In this document: positions 26,056 through 35,225 of the stretch, one piece after another
Position numbering within the stretch: position 1 is the stretch's first letter
Layout of the letters: each line of letters starts with the position of its first letter
Position numbers and translations under genes: made by a program
Origin: Micromonospora chokoriensis
GTDB lineage: Bacteria; Actinomycetota; Actinomycetes; Mycobacteriales; Micromonosporaceae
DNA: 64,000 nt
Reading direction: 5' to 3'
Assembly: GCF_900091505.1 (NCBI RefSeq)
Contig: NZ_LT607409.1
Location: 5,766,001 to 5,830,000, forward strand
Notes under the pieces: generated by a model
Told to the model about the DNA's origin: nothing
The model's input: the letters and a program-made list of their open reading frames with translations, nothing else
The model's database searches: none

Positions 26056-26513
26056 TACGTCCGCCTCCGCTGCGCGTCCAGCCAGCTCTGCAGAATCTCC
26101 ACCGCGGCCGCCTGATCGACAACCGCACGTTGACGCTTACCTCGGACGCCACGCTCGGCAAGCCTACGAGAAGCGACCACTGTCGACATCCTCTCGTCAG
26201 TGAGCGTTACCGGGACGGGCGCTATCACATCGACCAGTCGGTCAGCGTACGCCTTCACATGGACGGCCGCCGGGCCGTGTTTACCCGCGAGATTGACCGG
26301 AAGACCGACGACAACAGCGACGGCCTCATGTTCGGCCACCAACGCGGCCAACTCGGCGACATCGCTCGGCACCGCGTCCGGCGCCGCGGTGAGGTCACGA
26401 GCGAGCGTGACCAGCGGCGTTGCCAGGATCCCGTCCGGATCCGAGCGGGAGACACCCACCCGCACCTGACCGACGTCGACGCCCAGTCGCACACCGCGCG
26501 TCAACTCAGCCAC
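26055..26513 (-). CDS. ruvX: Holliday junction resolvase-like protein RuvX/YqgF
   Basis: 152 residues with the RNase H-like start RLGVDVGQVRVGVSRSDP and VVVGLPVNLAGKHG, LTDERMSTVVASRRL and VDQAAAVEILQSWLD. Family members process pre-16S rRNA 5' ends and resemble RuvC. GTG at 26513 follows the alaS terminator; the end overlaps mltG by one base. Order alaS-ruvX-mltG-aroE is conserved in actinobacteria. Confidence 0.93.
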   Translation of the reverse strand: MAELTRGVRLGVDVGQVRVGVSRSDPDGILATPLVTLARDLTAAPDAVPSDVAELAALVAEHEAVAVVVGLPVNLAGKHGPAAVHVKAYADRLVDVIAPVPVTLTDERMSTVVASRRLAERGVRGKRQRAVVDQAAAVEILQSWLDAQRRRT

Positions 26514-26542
26514 CGACGGTCACCACCGGCTGGGTACGAACC

Positions 26543-26566
26543 AGGGCGGGCCACATGGCCCGCCCT
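26543..26566 (-). terminator. Hairpin between alaS and ruvX
   Basis: A perfect ten-base stem AGGGCGGGCC with loop ACAT, in the 72-base gap between the alaS stop and ruvX start. It lacks a T-run, so it may only reduce readthrough. Confidence 0.6.
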
Positions 26567-26585
26567 GACCCACAGCGATCGTCCA

Positions 26586-29264
26586 TCACGCCTCGGTGAT
26601 CGCCTTCTCGACGGTGAGCAGCAGGTTCGGCGCCTCGCCCGCCGGCAGACCGCCGCCCTGGGCGAGGTCGGGGCTGCCGCCCCCGCGCCCGGAGAACGCC
26701 GCCTTCACCAGATCCGACGCCGCCAGGCCGCGACCGCGCGCGGCGGCGTTGACCGCCACCACCAGAGACGCCTTGCCGTTCGACCGGGCCGCCACCGCGA
26801 CCACCGCCGGCCGCGCCGGGTCGATCTTGCCGCGGATCTCCTGGGCCAGGGTCCGCACGTCGTTGCCAGCCGCACCCTCGGGCGCCTCGGTGCCCACGTA
26901 CGCGACCCCGCGCACGTCCTTGGCCTGCGCCGCGAGCGCTGCCGCCCCGCCCAGCACCAACTGGGCGCGCAGCTTCTCCAGCTCCTTCTCCGCGTCCCGC
27001 AGCTGCGTGACGGTCTGCTCCACGCGGTCGGCGACCTGGTCGTTGGGCACCCGGTACAGCTCGGCCAGCCGGGACACCAGCAGGTGCTCCTTGGCCAGGA
27101 AGCCGAAGGCGTCCATGCCGACCAGCGCCTCGACCCGGCGGACACCGGAACCGATCGACGACTCGGAGAGGATCTTCACGAGGCCGAGCTGGGCCGAGCG
27201 GGCCACGTGCGTGCCGCCGCACAGCTCCCGGGCGTAGTCACCCACCTCGACGACCCGCACCTCCTCGCCGTACTTCTCGCCGAACAGCGCCATCGCGCCG
27301 ATCCGCCGCGCCTCGTCCAGCGAGGTGATGAAGGCGTGCACCTCCAGGTCGGCCAGCAGCACCTCGTTGACCTGCTGCTCCACATCCCGCAGGACGCTCG
27401 GCGACACCCCGGTCGGGGTGTTGAAGTCGAACCGGAGCCGGCCGGGCGCGTTCAGCGACCCCGCCTGCGTGGCCGACTCGCCCAGGAAGTTCCGCATGGT
27501 CTGGTGCACCAGGTGGGTGGCGGTGTGCGACCGGGAGATCGCCCGACGCCGAGTCGTGTCGATCTCGGCGAAACCGGCCTCACCGGCCCGCACCTCACCC
27601 CGGATCACGCGGGCGCGGTGCACGATCAGGCCGGGCACCGGCTGCTGGACGTCGAGCACCTCGACCTGCCCACCACCGACGGTGATCATGCCCTGGTCGG
27701 GCTGCTGGCCACCGCCCTCGGCGTAGAACGGGGTGGTGTCGAGGACCAGCTCGATGGTGTCACCCTCGGTGGCCGCCTGGCGCGGGCCGTCCGCGCCGAG
27801 CAACGCCCGCACCGTCGACTCGCGGGACACCTCGCTGTAGCCGGTGAAGGTCACCGGGCCGCCCGCGTCGAGCACCGACCGGTACGCCGACAGGTCGACG
27901 TGGCCGGTCTTGCGGGCCTGCGCGTCCGCCTTCGCCCGGGTGCGCTGGTCCGCCATCAACCGGCGGAAACCCTCGTCGTCGACGGTGAGGCCCTGCTCCG
28001 CGGCGATCTCCAGGGTCAGGTCGATCGGGAAGCCGTACGTGTCGTGCAACTGGAACGCCTTCGCCCCGGACAGCGAGCTGCCACCCGCCGTGCGGGTCTC
28101 CGCGATCGCGGTGTCCAGGATCGTCGTGCCCGCCCGCAGGGTGGACAGGAACGCCTCCTCCTCCGCGTACGCGTAGTCCGCGATCCGGCCGAAGTCGGTC
28201 GCCAACTCCGGGTACGACGGCGCCATGCAGTCGCGCGCCACCGGCAGCAGCTCGGGCAGCGCCCGGTCCTGCCAGCCCAGCAACCGGATCGACCGGATCG
28301 CCCGGCGCATGATCCGCCGCAGCACGTACCCGCGCCCCTCGTTGCTCGGGGTCACCCCGTCGCCGATCAGCATCAACGCCGTCCGGACGTGGTCCGCGAT
28401 CACCCGCAGTCGCACGTCGTCCGGGTGCGACTCACTCGCCACGTGACCCGAGTGCGCGCCGTAGCGCTTGCCGGTCAGCTCCGCCGCCCGCTCCAGGATC
28501 GGCCGGACCTCGTCGATCTCATAGAGGTTGTCGACACCCTGCAGGATCGACGCCATCCGCTCCAGGCCCATGCCGGTGTCGATGTTCTTCGCCGGCAGGT
28601 CACCCAGGATCGGGTAGTCGTCCTTGCCGGTGCCCGGCCCCCGCTCGAACTGCATGAACACGAGGTTCCAGAACTCCATGTAGCGGTCCTCGTCGACCGC
28701 CGGGCCGCCCTCACGGCCGTACTCCGGGCCCCGGTCGTAGAACAGCTCGGAGCACGGGCCGCACGGCCCCGGAACCGTCATCGACCAGAAGTTGTCCGCC
28801 TTGCCGCGACGGACGATCCGCTCGTCGGGCACACCCACCGACCGCCAGATCTCGAACGCCTCGTCGTCGTCGAGGTAGACCGTCGGCCAGATCCGCTCCG
28901 GGTCGAGACCATAGCCACCGTCGGCCTGCGACTTGGTGATCAGGTCCCAGGCGAACGGGATCGCGCCGTCCTTGAAGTAGTCACCGAAGGAGAAGTTGCC
29001 GTTCATCTGGAAGAACGTGCCGTGCCGGCTGGTCTTGCCGACCTCGTCGATGTCCGGCGTACGGATGCACTTCTGCACGCTGACGGCCCGCTGGTACGGG
29101 GGAGTCTGCTGACCCAGGAAATATGGGACGAACTGCACCATGCCGGCGTTGATGAACAGCAGGTTCGGGTCGCTGATGGCGGGCAGCGGAGCGGACGGCA
29201 CCACGGTGTGTCCATTCGCCGCGAAATGGGCGAGATACCGCCGCTTGATCTCCGCCGTCTTCAT
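26586..29264 (-). CDS. alaS: Alanine--tRNA ligase
   Basis: 892 residues, full length. The class II core begins MKTAEIKRRYLAHFAANGH, with SVQKCIRTPDIDEVG; the editing domain carries SHTATHLVHQ and CGGTHV zinc-site motifs; the C-terminal DHHA1 domain ends in GGGSPDLAQGGG. It charges tRNA-Ala and clears Ser/Gly mischarging. Its start overlaps the end of the DUF6167-like gene by four bases (ATGA), linking it to the two small membrane-protein genes upstream. Confidence 0.97.
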   Translation of the reverse strand: MKTAEIKRRYLAHFAANGHTVVPSAPLPAISDPNLLFINAGMVQFVPYFLGQQTPPYQRAVSVQKCIRTPDIDEVGKTSRHGTFFQMNGNFSFGDYFKDGAIPFAWDLITKSQADGGYGLDPERIWPTVYLDDDEAFEIWRSVGVPDERIVRRGKADNFWSMTVPGPCGPCSELFYDRGPEYGREGGPAVDEDRYMEFWNLVFMQFERGPGTGKDDYPILGDLPAKNIDTGMGLERMASILQGVDNLYEIDEVRPILERAAELTGKRYGAHSGHVASESHPDDVRLRVIADHVRTALMLIGDGVTPSNEGRGYVLRRIMRRAIRSIRLLGWQDRALPELLPVARDCMAPSYPELATDFGRIADYAYAEEEAFLSTLRAGTTILDTAIAETRTAGGSSLSGAKAFQLHDTYGFPIDLTLEIAAEQGLTVDDEGFRRLMADQRTRAKADAQARKTGHVDLSAYRSVLDAGGPVTFTGYSEVSRESTVRALLGADGPRQAATEGDTIELVLDTTPFYAEGGGQQPDQGMITVGGGQVEVLDVQQPVPGLIVHRARVIRGEVRAGEAGFAEIDTTRRRAISRSHTATHLVHQTMRNFLGESATQAGSLNAPGRLRFDFNTPTGVSPSVLRDVEQQVNEVLLADLEVHAFITSLDEARRIGAMALFGEKYGEEVRVVEVGDYARELCGGTHVARSAQLGLVKILSESSIGSGVRRVEALVGMDAFGFLAKEHLLVSRLAELYRVPNDQVADRVEQTVTQLRDAEKELEKLRAQLVLGGAAALAAQAKDVRGVAYVGTEAPEGAAGNDVRTLAQEIRGKIDPARPAVVAVAARSNGKASLVVAVNAAARGRGLAASDLVKAAFSGRGGGSPDLAQGGGLPAGEAPNLLLTVEKAITEA

Positions 29265-29566
29265 CGCTGGTGTTCCTCCGGAAAGATGTCTCGATCACCG
29301 ATCCGCGGGTCTTCCCGCAGGTCGGCGAATTTGTCGTCGAACGCCTCGCCCTGGGCGAACGCCTGGTGGATCTCCTGCTCGCGTTCGGCCATCCCGACCC
29401 GGACGTCCTCCACGAAGTTACGCAGCGACTCGACCAGGCCGCCAGCGGATTCCGTCAGGGAGCTGGCGATGCCGGCCGGTGTGTACGCCTGCGCGGTCCG
29501 GGTCGCCTTGCGGACCACGATCACACCGACGGCCACCCCGATGCCGAGCCAGAACAAGCGCCTCAT
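29261..29566 (-). CDS. Small membrane protein, DUF6167-like
   Basis: 101 residues with one N-terminal membrane segment (LFWLGIGVAVGVIVV, 4-18) and a soluble acidic helix-rich tail. It resembles actinobacterial DUF6167 proteins found between rarA/DUF948 and alaS. No function is known. The gene overlaps alaS by four bases. Confidence 0.7.
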   Translation of the reverse strand: MRRLFWLGIGVAVGVIVVRKATRTAQAYTPAGIASSLTESAGGLVESLRNFVEDVRVGMAEREQEIHQAFAQGEAFDDKFADLREDPRIGDRDIFPEEHQR

Positions 29567-29596
29567 GTCCCGCTACCTCCTGGTGCGCCGGGCCGG

Positions 29597-30061
29597 TCAG
29601 CTGTTGCCGCGTCGCGCGGCCCGTCGCTGCTGCTTGATGGTGTCGCGGACCTCACGCTCGGTCTCGGCGTGCCGGCGGCCGGCGGCGGCCTTCCGCACGC
29701 CGTAACCGAACGCGGCCACCTTGACCAGCGGGTTGGCGGCCGCGGCGGAGACGACGGTGGCCAGGTTGGCGACGTTGGCGGTGACGTTCTGCGCGTGGCT
29801 GGTCATCGTGTCGACCTTCGCCAGCTGGAGGTTCACGCCGTCGAGCGAGGTCTGCACCTGCTCCAAGGCCGTGTTGACGTTCTTCACCGTCGTGTTCACG
29901 TCGCCGAGCAGCGGCGCGGTCCGATCGTTGAGGTCATTGATCATCCGGGTGGTGGCGTCAACCGTGTGCCGCAGCCGCAGGATGGGCAGCGTCAGGATGA
30001 GCACCAGCACCGCGAACGCGGATGCCGCGATCAGCGCCGCGATCGCTCCAAGTTCGCTCAC
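29597..30061 (-). CDS. DUF948 membrane protein
   Basis: 154 residues: membrane segment at about 5-25 followed by a long helical stretch (heptad-like LNDRTAPLLGDVNTTVKNVN and onward) and a basic tail (KQQRRAARRGNS). This is the DUF948 pattern seen next to alaS in actinomycetes. GTG at 30061 is chosen because GAGGAGG precedes it by six bases. A structural or envelope role is possible; none is proven. Confidence 0.75.
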   Translation of the reverse strand: MSELGAIAALIAASAFAVLVLILTLPILRLRHTVDATTRMINDLNDRTAPLLGDVNTTVKNVNTALEQVQTSLDGVNLQLAKVDTMTSHAQNVTANVANLATVVSAAAANPLVKVAAFGYGVRKAAAGRRHAETEREVRDTIKQQRRAARRGNS

Positions 30062-30211
30062 GCCTGTCCTCCTCAAGCAGAAGTTCCGCAGGACCCGACG
30101 TCCCGGGAACGCACCACGATGGCACCCGTACCGGCCGCCACGCCGTCGGCGGTCACCGGTAGCGGGCGTGCCCGCCAGCCCCAGACCCTACCGTCCGTGA
30201 TGGAGCCCGGC

Positions 30212-33200
30212 TCACGACGGTGAGGGTGTCAGCTCACCCAGCGGATCGCCGCTGACCGTCGGGTACGGATCCTCTCCGGTCAGTGACGGGTCGGTGGACG
30301 GCTGCGGCCTGGTGCGCTCGTCGTCGATCGCGTTACGGACCTTCACCGACACCAACGAGCCGGTGCACTCGGTCGCAGCGGCCGACGGGTCGGCGGATGG
30401 CACGGCCGGCTCGCCGTCGACCGGCGGCGGCACGCAGGTGGGCTCGCGTACCCACAGGTCGAGCGTCAACTCGTCGCGCCGCCAGCAGGTGTAGCTGCCC
30501 TTCGTCTCCTGCTCCGGGCAGCGGCTCACCTTCCACGGCTGCCAACCGTCCTGCCGCAACGCCTTCTCGTAGGCCTGTGCCGTCTCGGCCGGCGCCTTCT
30601 CCGAGGTGACGGTGCGTTCCCGCAGCCGGCAGTCGAGCAGGCACCACCGGCTGCCGCTGACGTCGTCGACGGTCTTCGCCGCCGCCCAACCCGGCACGTC
30701 GAGCTGGTCCAGGTTGTCGAAGACCGGATCACGGCTCAACGTCCGGAGACCGAAGAAGATCGGCACCGCGCCGAGCAGGACGACGCTGACCAGCACCAGC
30801 ACCGCCGCACGCAGACGCCGCCGTTCACGCGACTCCCGATGCGCCTCGGACCGGGCACCCGCCGGGTCGGCGTCTCCGGCCGAGTCGGCGGGGCGAAGCG
30901 CGGGACCGCCGGGCTGCTCCGGTACCGGCCGTTCCGCCGGCCCGGACGGGGTCGGCACCACCGCGGCGGCCCGCGCCACCCCGACGGGATCGCCGGGGCG
31001 GCCGGGCGGCGGCACCGGGGCGACGCCGCTCGGCTCGGCGCGGCCGGGCTCCCGGTGCGGCGGCAGGGCACGTCCGGCGGCACGGTCGGAGGGCGCGGGC
31101 CGGGCGATCGGCGGGCCGCCCGCTCGTTCGTCGACGAGGGGTGGCTGCGCGGCGCCCGGCGGGCGGACGGCGGCCCGGGCCGGACCCTCCGGACGGGCAC
31201 GTGGCGGGCCGTCCGCACCCGGGGGGACCGCGACACGGGCAGTGCCGTCGGGACGCGTACCCGGTGGGCCGTCCACTCCCGGAGGCACCGCGGCACGAGC
31301 CGGACCCTCCGGACGGGCGGCGCCGCGAGCCTCCGCACCGGGGCGGGGTGGGCCGTCGGTGCCGCCCCGGCCGACGCCCGGCGCAGGGGCGTCCCCCGGT
31401 CGGACCCGTCCGGGTGGGGCGGAGCGGGCAGCGCCACGAGCCGGTGCGGCAGGACCGCCGCCGGGCGCGGGGCGTCCCGCGACGTACGGTTCGTCGCCGC
31501 GGGGCCCGGGTCGACCCGGACCAGCCGGGCCGTCGGGGCCGGGTTCGGCCGCCGGACGACGTCGCCGACCGGTCGGATCGACGGCGGGCGCCCCGTCCGG
31601 ACCGGGCCCGACCGCCGCACGACCACGCCGATCGGTCGGATCCGGCGGGGCCGCCGCAGCACCTCGACCCCGGCCGGGTCGGTCGCCGGGAGACGGCGGA
31701 TAGGGCAGAGCCTGCTCGCCGGTGGAACCTGACGCGTCCGGCCGGACGGCACGATGGCCCGTCGTCGCCTCCGCGCCCGGGTCGGTCGGCGGACCGGCGG
31801 GCCGGCGGGTCGGGCGCTCCGCGGCCGGGTCCGGTACGCCGAGTCGACCGGCCGTGTGGTCGACGATGTCCGCCGTGTCGGCGGGTGGCGCGGGTCGCCG
31901 ACCCGGCGGCGGCGGGGTGGCCCCTCGGCGGTCGACGACGGGCAGACCCGGGTCGGTGTGCGGCAGGCGACCGGCCTGGCGGAGCCAGTCGGCGGGCCGC
32001 TCCGGGCGGTCCACCCGGGGCTCGCCGCCGGCTGGCGTACGCCGCTCCGGTTCGTCGGGGGCGGCCCGGCGGCGACCGGCGCCGTCCGCCGGGACGATGG
32101 TGGGCGTCGCGCCGCTGTGCCCGCCGGACGCGGCGGGCACCGGTGGGGCGTTACCCGAGCGGGGCACCACCGGCTCGTCGGGTTCGGCGGCCCGGCGACG
32201 GCCGCCGCCTGCGGGGCGGGCGGGCTCGGCGGCGCGGCGGCCGGTGGGCTCCGCCGCCCCGGGGTCGACCGGGCCGGGCCGGCGTCGGGCGGTACGGGGG
32301 TCGTGCGCGATGGCGGGGTCGGGGCGCAGGCCGTCGACGGCCTGGGGGACGGCGTCCGTCGGCGCGCCGTCGAACCGGGTCACGCCGACAGCGGACGGCC
32401 CGGCGGCCCGTGCCGGGTCGGGCGCTGGTCCGGCGGGCCGGCGACCGGCGGGCGTGCCGTCGGCCGGCGGCCGGGCGCGGCCGGGCTCGACGGGCTCCGG
32501 GCCCGGCCGACGGCCCGGCGGTGCGGCGTCCGGACGGCGCAGCGGAGGCACGGCGTCCGGCTGTCCGCCGGAGGCGTGGGGATCCGGGCGACGACCGGTC
32601 GGTACGGCGGCTTCGGGGCGACGCCCCGTCTGGTTGCCGGAGTTCGGAGGGCCCACGGGTGGTCCGGGGGGAGCCGCCGCGGCGCGAGCACGGACGGGAC
32701 CGCCGGGCGGGTCCGCGCCCGGGTGGGGCCCCGGTGGGCCCGCCGGGTCACCGCCGACCGGACGGGCGGTGGGCGGCGGCGGTGCGGCAGCGCGGGCACC
32801 GGGGGCCGGTTGCACGCCGCGACGCGCCGGCTGGCCGGGGGCAGCGGCGCCGGGGCCGGGGACACTGGGAGGCCGCTCGTCCGGGCGGCGGCCCGCCTCC
32901 CCCGGCCAGGGGCCGTCGGTCGGCCGACGAGGGCCGGGACCGTCCGGATCGCCCGGTCGCGGCGCGGGCGGGCCGGGTGCCTCCGGCGGCACCGGTACGC
33001 CCGCACGGGCACCAGCCGGCGCACCCCGCTGCGGCCCGGCCGGCGCACCCCCGGCGGGGCGGTTCGGCTCTGCCGGGGCACCGTCCGGGCCCAGTTCGGT
33101 GCGTTGCTGCTTGGCCGAGCGCAGGTCGTCGATCCAGCCGAACTCCTCGCCGGCGACCGGCTCCTCCGGCTCGGGCTCCGCCGCCCGACCGCGACCCCAG

Positions 33201-33274
33201 CGACGCGCCTTGGCGCGGGGATCGCGCCGCTCGTCCGCGCCCTCGTCCGGGCGGTCCCCACCACGCGATCTCAC
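30212..33274 (-). CDS. Large proline-rich protein with one membrane segment and Cys-rich outer domain
   Basis: 1020 residues. The first ~815 are low-complexity Pro/Gly/Ala/Arg with repeated RRP, PPG and ADGPP units, predicted disordered and cytoplasmic. A single membrane segment (AAVLVLVSVVLLGAVPIFFG, about 823-842) follows, then a 177-residue outer domain with six cysteines (WCLLDC, SRCPEQ, YTCWRR, PTCVPP, ECTG). No family is recognised. Codon bias and third-position GC match a real gene, although long antisense frames cross it. GTG at 33274 follows GGAGAGGG and overlaps the rarA stop by four bases. Confidence 0.7.
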   Translation of the reverse strand: MRSRGGDRPDEGADERRDPRAKARRWGRGRAAEPEPEEPVAGEEFGWIDDLRSAKQQRTELGPDGAPAEPNRPAGGAPAGPQRGAPAGARAGVPVPPEAPGPPAPRPGDPDGPGPRRPTDGPWPGEAGRRPDERPPSVPGPGAAAPGQPARRGVQPAPGARAAAPPPPTARPVGGDPAGPPGPHPGADPPGGPVRARAAAAPPGPPVGPPNSGNQTGRRPEAAVPTGRRPDPHASGGQPDAVPPLRRPDAAPPGRRPGPEPVEPGRARPPADGTPAGRRPAGPAPDPARAAGPSAVGVTRFDGAPTDAVPQAVDGLRPDPAIAHDPRTARRRPGPVDPGAAEPTGRRAAEPARPAGGGRRRAAEPDEPVVPRSGNAPPVPAASGGHSGATPTIVPADGAGRRRAAPDEPERRTPAGGEPRVDRPERPADWLRQAGRLPHTDPGLPVVDRRGATPPPPGRRPAPPADTADIVDHTAGRLGVPDPAAERPTRRPAGPPTDPGAEATTGHRAVRPDASGSTGEQALPYPPSPGDRPGRGRGAAAAPPDPTDRRGRAAVGPGPDGAPAVDPTGRRRRPAAEPGPDGPAGPGRPGPRGDEPYVAGRPAPGGGPAAPARGAARSAPPGRVRPGDAPAPGVGRGGTDGPPRPGAEARGAARPEGPARAAVPPGVDGPPGTRPDGTARVAVPPGADGPPRARPEGPARAAVRPPGAAQPPLVDERAGGPPIARPAPSDRAAGRALPPHREPGRAEPSGVAPVPPPGRPGDPVGVARAAAVVPTPSGPAERPVPEQPGGPALRPADSAGDADPAGARSEAHRESRERRRLRAAVLVLVSVVLLGAVPIFFGLRTLSRDPVFDNLDQLDVPGWAAAKTVDDVSGSRWCLLDCRLRERTVTSEKAPAETAQAYEKALRQDGWQPWKVSRCPEQETKGSYTCWRRDELTLDLWVREPTCVPPPVDGEPAVPSADPSAAATECTGSLVSVKVRNAIDDERTRPQPSTDPSLTGEDPYPTVSGDPLGELTPSPS

Positions 33275-34812
33275 TGTCGACCCTCTCCTGCGGCGTCGGT
33301 GCCGCTGTCCTGCATAGTGCCGGGGGTGCCCGTGCCCGTCGCCGGGCGACCGCTCTCGCCAGGGAGCGCCGACGCGGTCTGCGCCGTTACGGACGGCTCT
33401 GCTGCCGGGGTGTCCGGACGGGCGGCCGGGGCGGGCAGACCACGCACGATGCGGCGCAGCACCGGCAGCCGGCCGGCCACCGCCCGTTCCGCCCCGTGCG
33501 GACTGGGCTGGTAGTAGTCGGTGCCCACCAGATCGTCCGGGACGTACTGCTGGGTGACCACGCCGCGCTGGTCGTCGTGCGGGTAGCGGTAGCCGGTCCC
33601 GTGACCCAGTCCCCGGGCTCCGGCGTAGTGCGCGTCGCGCAGCCCTCGTGGCACGGAGCCGCCACGACCCGCCCGGACGTCGGCGATCGCGGCCCCGATG
33701 GCGGTGGTGGCCGAGTTCGACTTGGGGGCGGTGGCCAGGTGGATCACCGCCTGGGCCAGGTTGAGCTGCGCTTCGGGAAGCCCGACGTACTCGACCGCGT
33801 GCGCGGCCGCGGTGGCGACGCTCAAGGCCCCGGGGTCGGCCATCCCCACGTCCTCGCTGGCGAAGATGACCAGGCGGCGGGCGATGAACCGGGCGTCCTC
33901 GCCGGCGACCAGCATGCGCGCCAACCAGTGCACGGCGGCGTCCACGTCCGACCCGCGCATGCTCTTGATGAAGGCGCTGACGACGTCGTAGTGGGCGTCG
34001 CCGTCGCGGTCGTAACGCACCGCTGCCACGTCGACCGCCTGCTCGGCGGTGGCCAGGTCGATCCGGCCGGTGCCGAGCGCCGTGGCGGAGGCCGCCGCCG
34101 CCTCCAGCGCGGTGAGTGCCTTGCGGACGTCACCGGAGGCGAGCCGGACCAGGTGGTCCTCGGCCTCGGTGGTCAGTGTGAGCGCCGCGTCGAGGCCGCG
34201 CTTGTCGGCGACCGCGCGACGCAGCAGGCCCCGCACCGCCTCGTCGTCCAACGGTTGCAGGGTGAGCAGCACGCACCGCGACAACAGCGGTGAGATGACC
34301 GAGAAGTATGGGTTCTCGGTGGTGGCGGCCAGCAACGTGACAGTACGGTCCTCGACGGCGGCGAGCAGCGAATCCTGCTGCGTCTTGCTGAACCGGTGCA
34401 CCTCGTCGATGAAGAGCACGGTCTGCGGGCCGCCCGAACGGCGCTGGCGGCGGGCCGTCTCGATCACCGCCCGCACGTCCTTCACGCCGGCGGAGAGCGC
34501 CGACATGGCGACGAAGCGGCGGTCGGTCGCCCCGGCCACCAGATGCGCGATGGTGGTCTTGCCGCTGCCGGGCGGGCCCCAGAGGATCACCGACATCGGC
34601 GCGCCGCCGGACACCAACTGCCGTAACGGGGCCCCCGGGGCGAGCAGGTGATCCTGCCCGATCAGCTCGTCGAGGCTCGTGGGGCGCATGCGGACGGGCA
34701 GTGGCGAGTCGTCGGCCACCGCGGTGAAGCCGTCGACACCGGCGGCACCGTCGGGCGCGCTGCGCGACCCGGCGGGTTCACCGAAAGAGAAGAGGGCGTC
34801 GGACTCCATCAC
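33271..34812 (-). CDS. rarA: Replication-associated recombination protein A (AAA+ ATPase)
   Basis: 513 residues; clamp-loader-like AAA+ with Walker A WGPPGSGKTT (78-87), Walker B VLFIDEVHRF, sensor 1 ATTENPYFSV, and the MgsA C-terminal region ending RYPHDDQRGVVTQQYVPDDL. It acts at stalled forks with SSB. A 95-residue Pro/Ala/Thr tail after the conserved domain is extra. The start may be GTG 34812 or the adjacent ATG 34809. It is translationally coupled to the proline-rich gene. Confidence 0.93.
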   Translation of the reverse strand: MMESDALFSFGEPAGSRSAPDGAAGVDGFTAVADDSPLPVRMRPTSLDELIGQDHLLAPGAPLRQLVSGGAPMSVILWGPPGSGKTTIAHLVAGATDRRFVAMSALSAGVKDVRAVIETARRQRRSGGPQTVLFIDEVHRFSKTQQDSLLAAVEDRTVTLLAATTENPYFSVISPLLSRCVLLTLQPLDDEAVRGLLRRAVADKRGLDAALTLTTEAEDHLVRLASGDVRKALTALEAAAASATALGTGRIDLATAEQAVDVAAVRYDRDGDAHYDVVSAFIKSMRGSDVDAAVHWLARMLVAGEDARFIARRLVIFASEDVGMADPGALSVATAAAHAVEYVGLPEAQLNLAQAVIHLATAPKSNSATTAIGAAIADVRAGRGGSVPRGLRDAHYAGARGLGHGTGYRYPHDDQRGVVTQQYVPDDLVGTDYYQPSPHGAERAVAGRLPVLRRIVRGLPAPAARPDTPAAEPSVTAQTASALPGESGRPATGTGTPGTMQDSGTDAAGEGRQ

Positions 34813-34883
34813 GAAGACAGTACCGGGCCGGGCCCACGACGCCGGAATCGCGCCGGGGGCCCGCCACCGGTGATCGGTTCCGG

Positions 34884-35096
34884 TCAGCCACGACCGGGGC
34901 GCCGGCCCCGGTACCAGCGGCCGCCGCCACCGCCGCGCGGGCCGCTGCCGACGCCGCCCAGGTAGAGCGAGAGCAGGAGGAGCCCGATGAGCACGAGCGT
35001 GTTCCAGTTGAATAGGTCCGGTGCTCCGAAGTCAGTGTTGAGCAGGTCGAGCAGCAGGGCGAAGCCAAAGACGATGGCCGCGAGAATGGCGAGCAT
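34884..35096 (-). CDS. Small two-segment membrane protein
   Basis: 70 residues with two hydrophobic segments (4-20, 33-47) and a Gly/Arg-rich tail (SGPRGGGGGRWYRGRRPGRG). ATG at 35096 follows GGAGG by seven bases, which supports the gene despite its small size. No family name can be given. It is on the minus strand just upstream in the direction of rarA. Confidence 0.6.
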   Translation of the reverse strand: MLAILAAIVFGFALLLDLLNTDFGAPDLFNWNTLVLIGLLLLSLYLGGVGSGPRGGGGGRWYRGRRPGRG

Positions 35097-35225
35097 GTCG
35101 GTCCTCCGGTGGGGGTTCCCAGTAGGTCGGCGCGTGATGTACCCAATCGGTCGGCTCGCCAATCTCCATGGTGGATCGGGGCGACCCGACGGCGGCGCGC
35201 CGCCCTCGACTTCTAGGCTGGGTCC

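Noticed and set aside
25941..29705. Long plus-strand open frame of 1254 codons
   Set aside because: It lies opposite mltG, ruvX and alaS, which are secure. The translation is Arg/His/Asp/Gly-rich with no domain, as expected for antisense reading of high-GC genes.
31141..34293. Long plus-strand open frame of 1050 codons
   Set aside because: It runs opposite the proline-rich gene and rarA. Composition (Arg/Pro/Gly) is that of a GC shadow; rarA on the other strand is certain and the minus-strand gene has a ribosome binding site and membrane segment.
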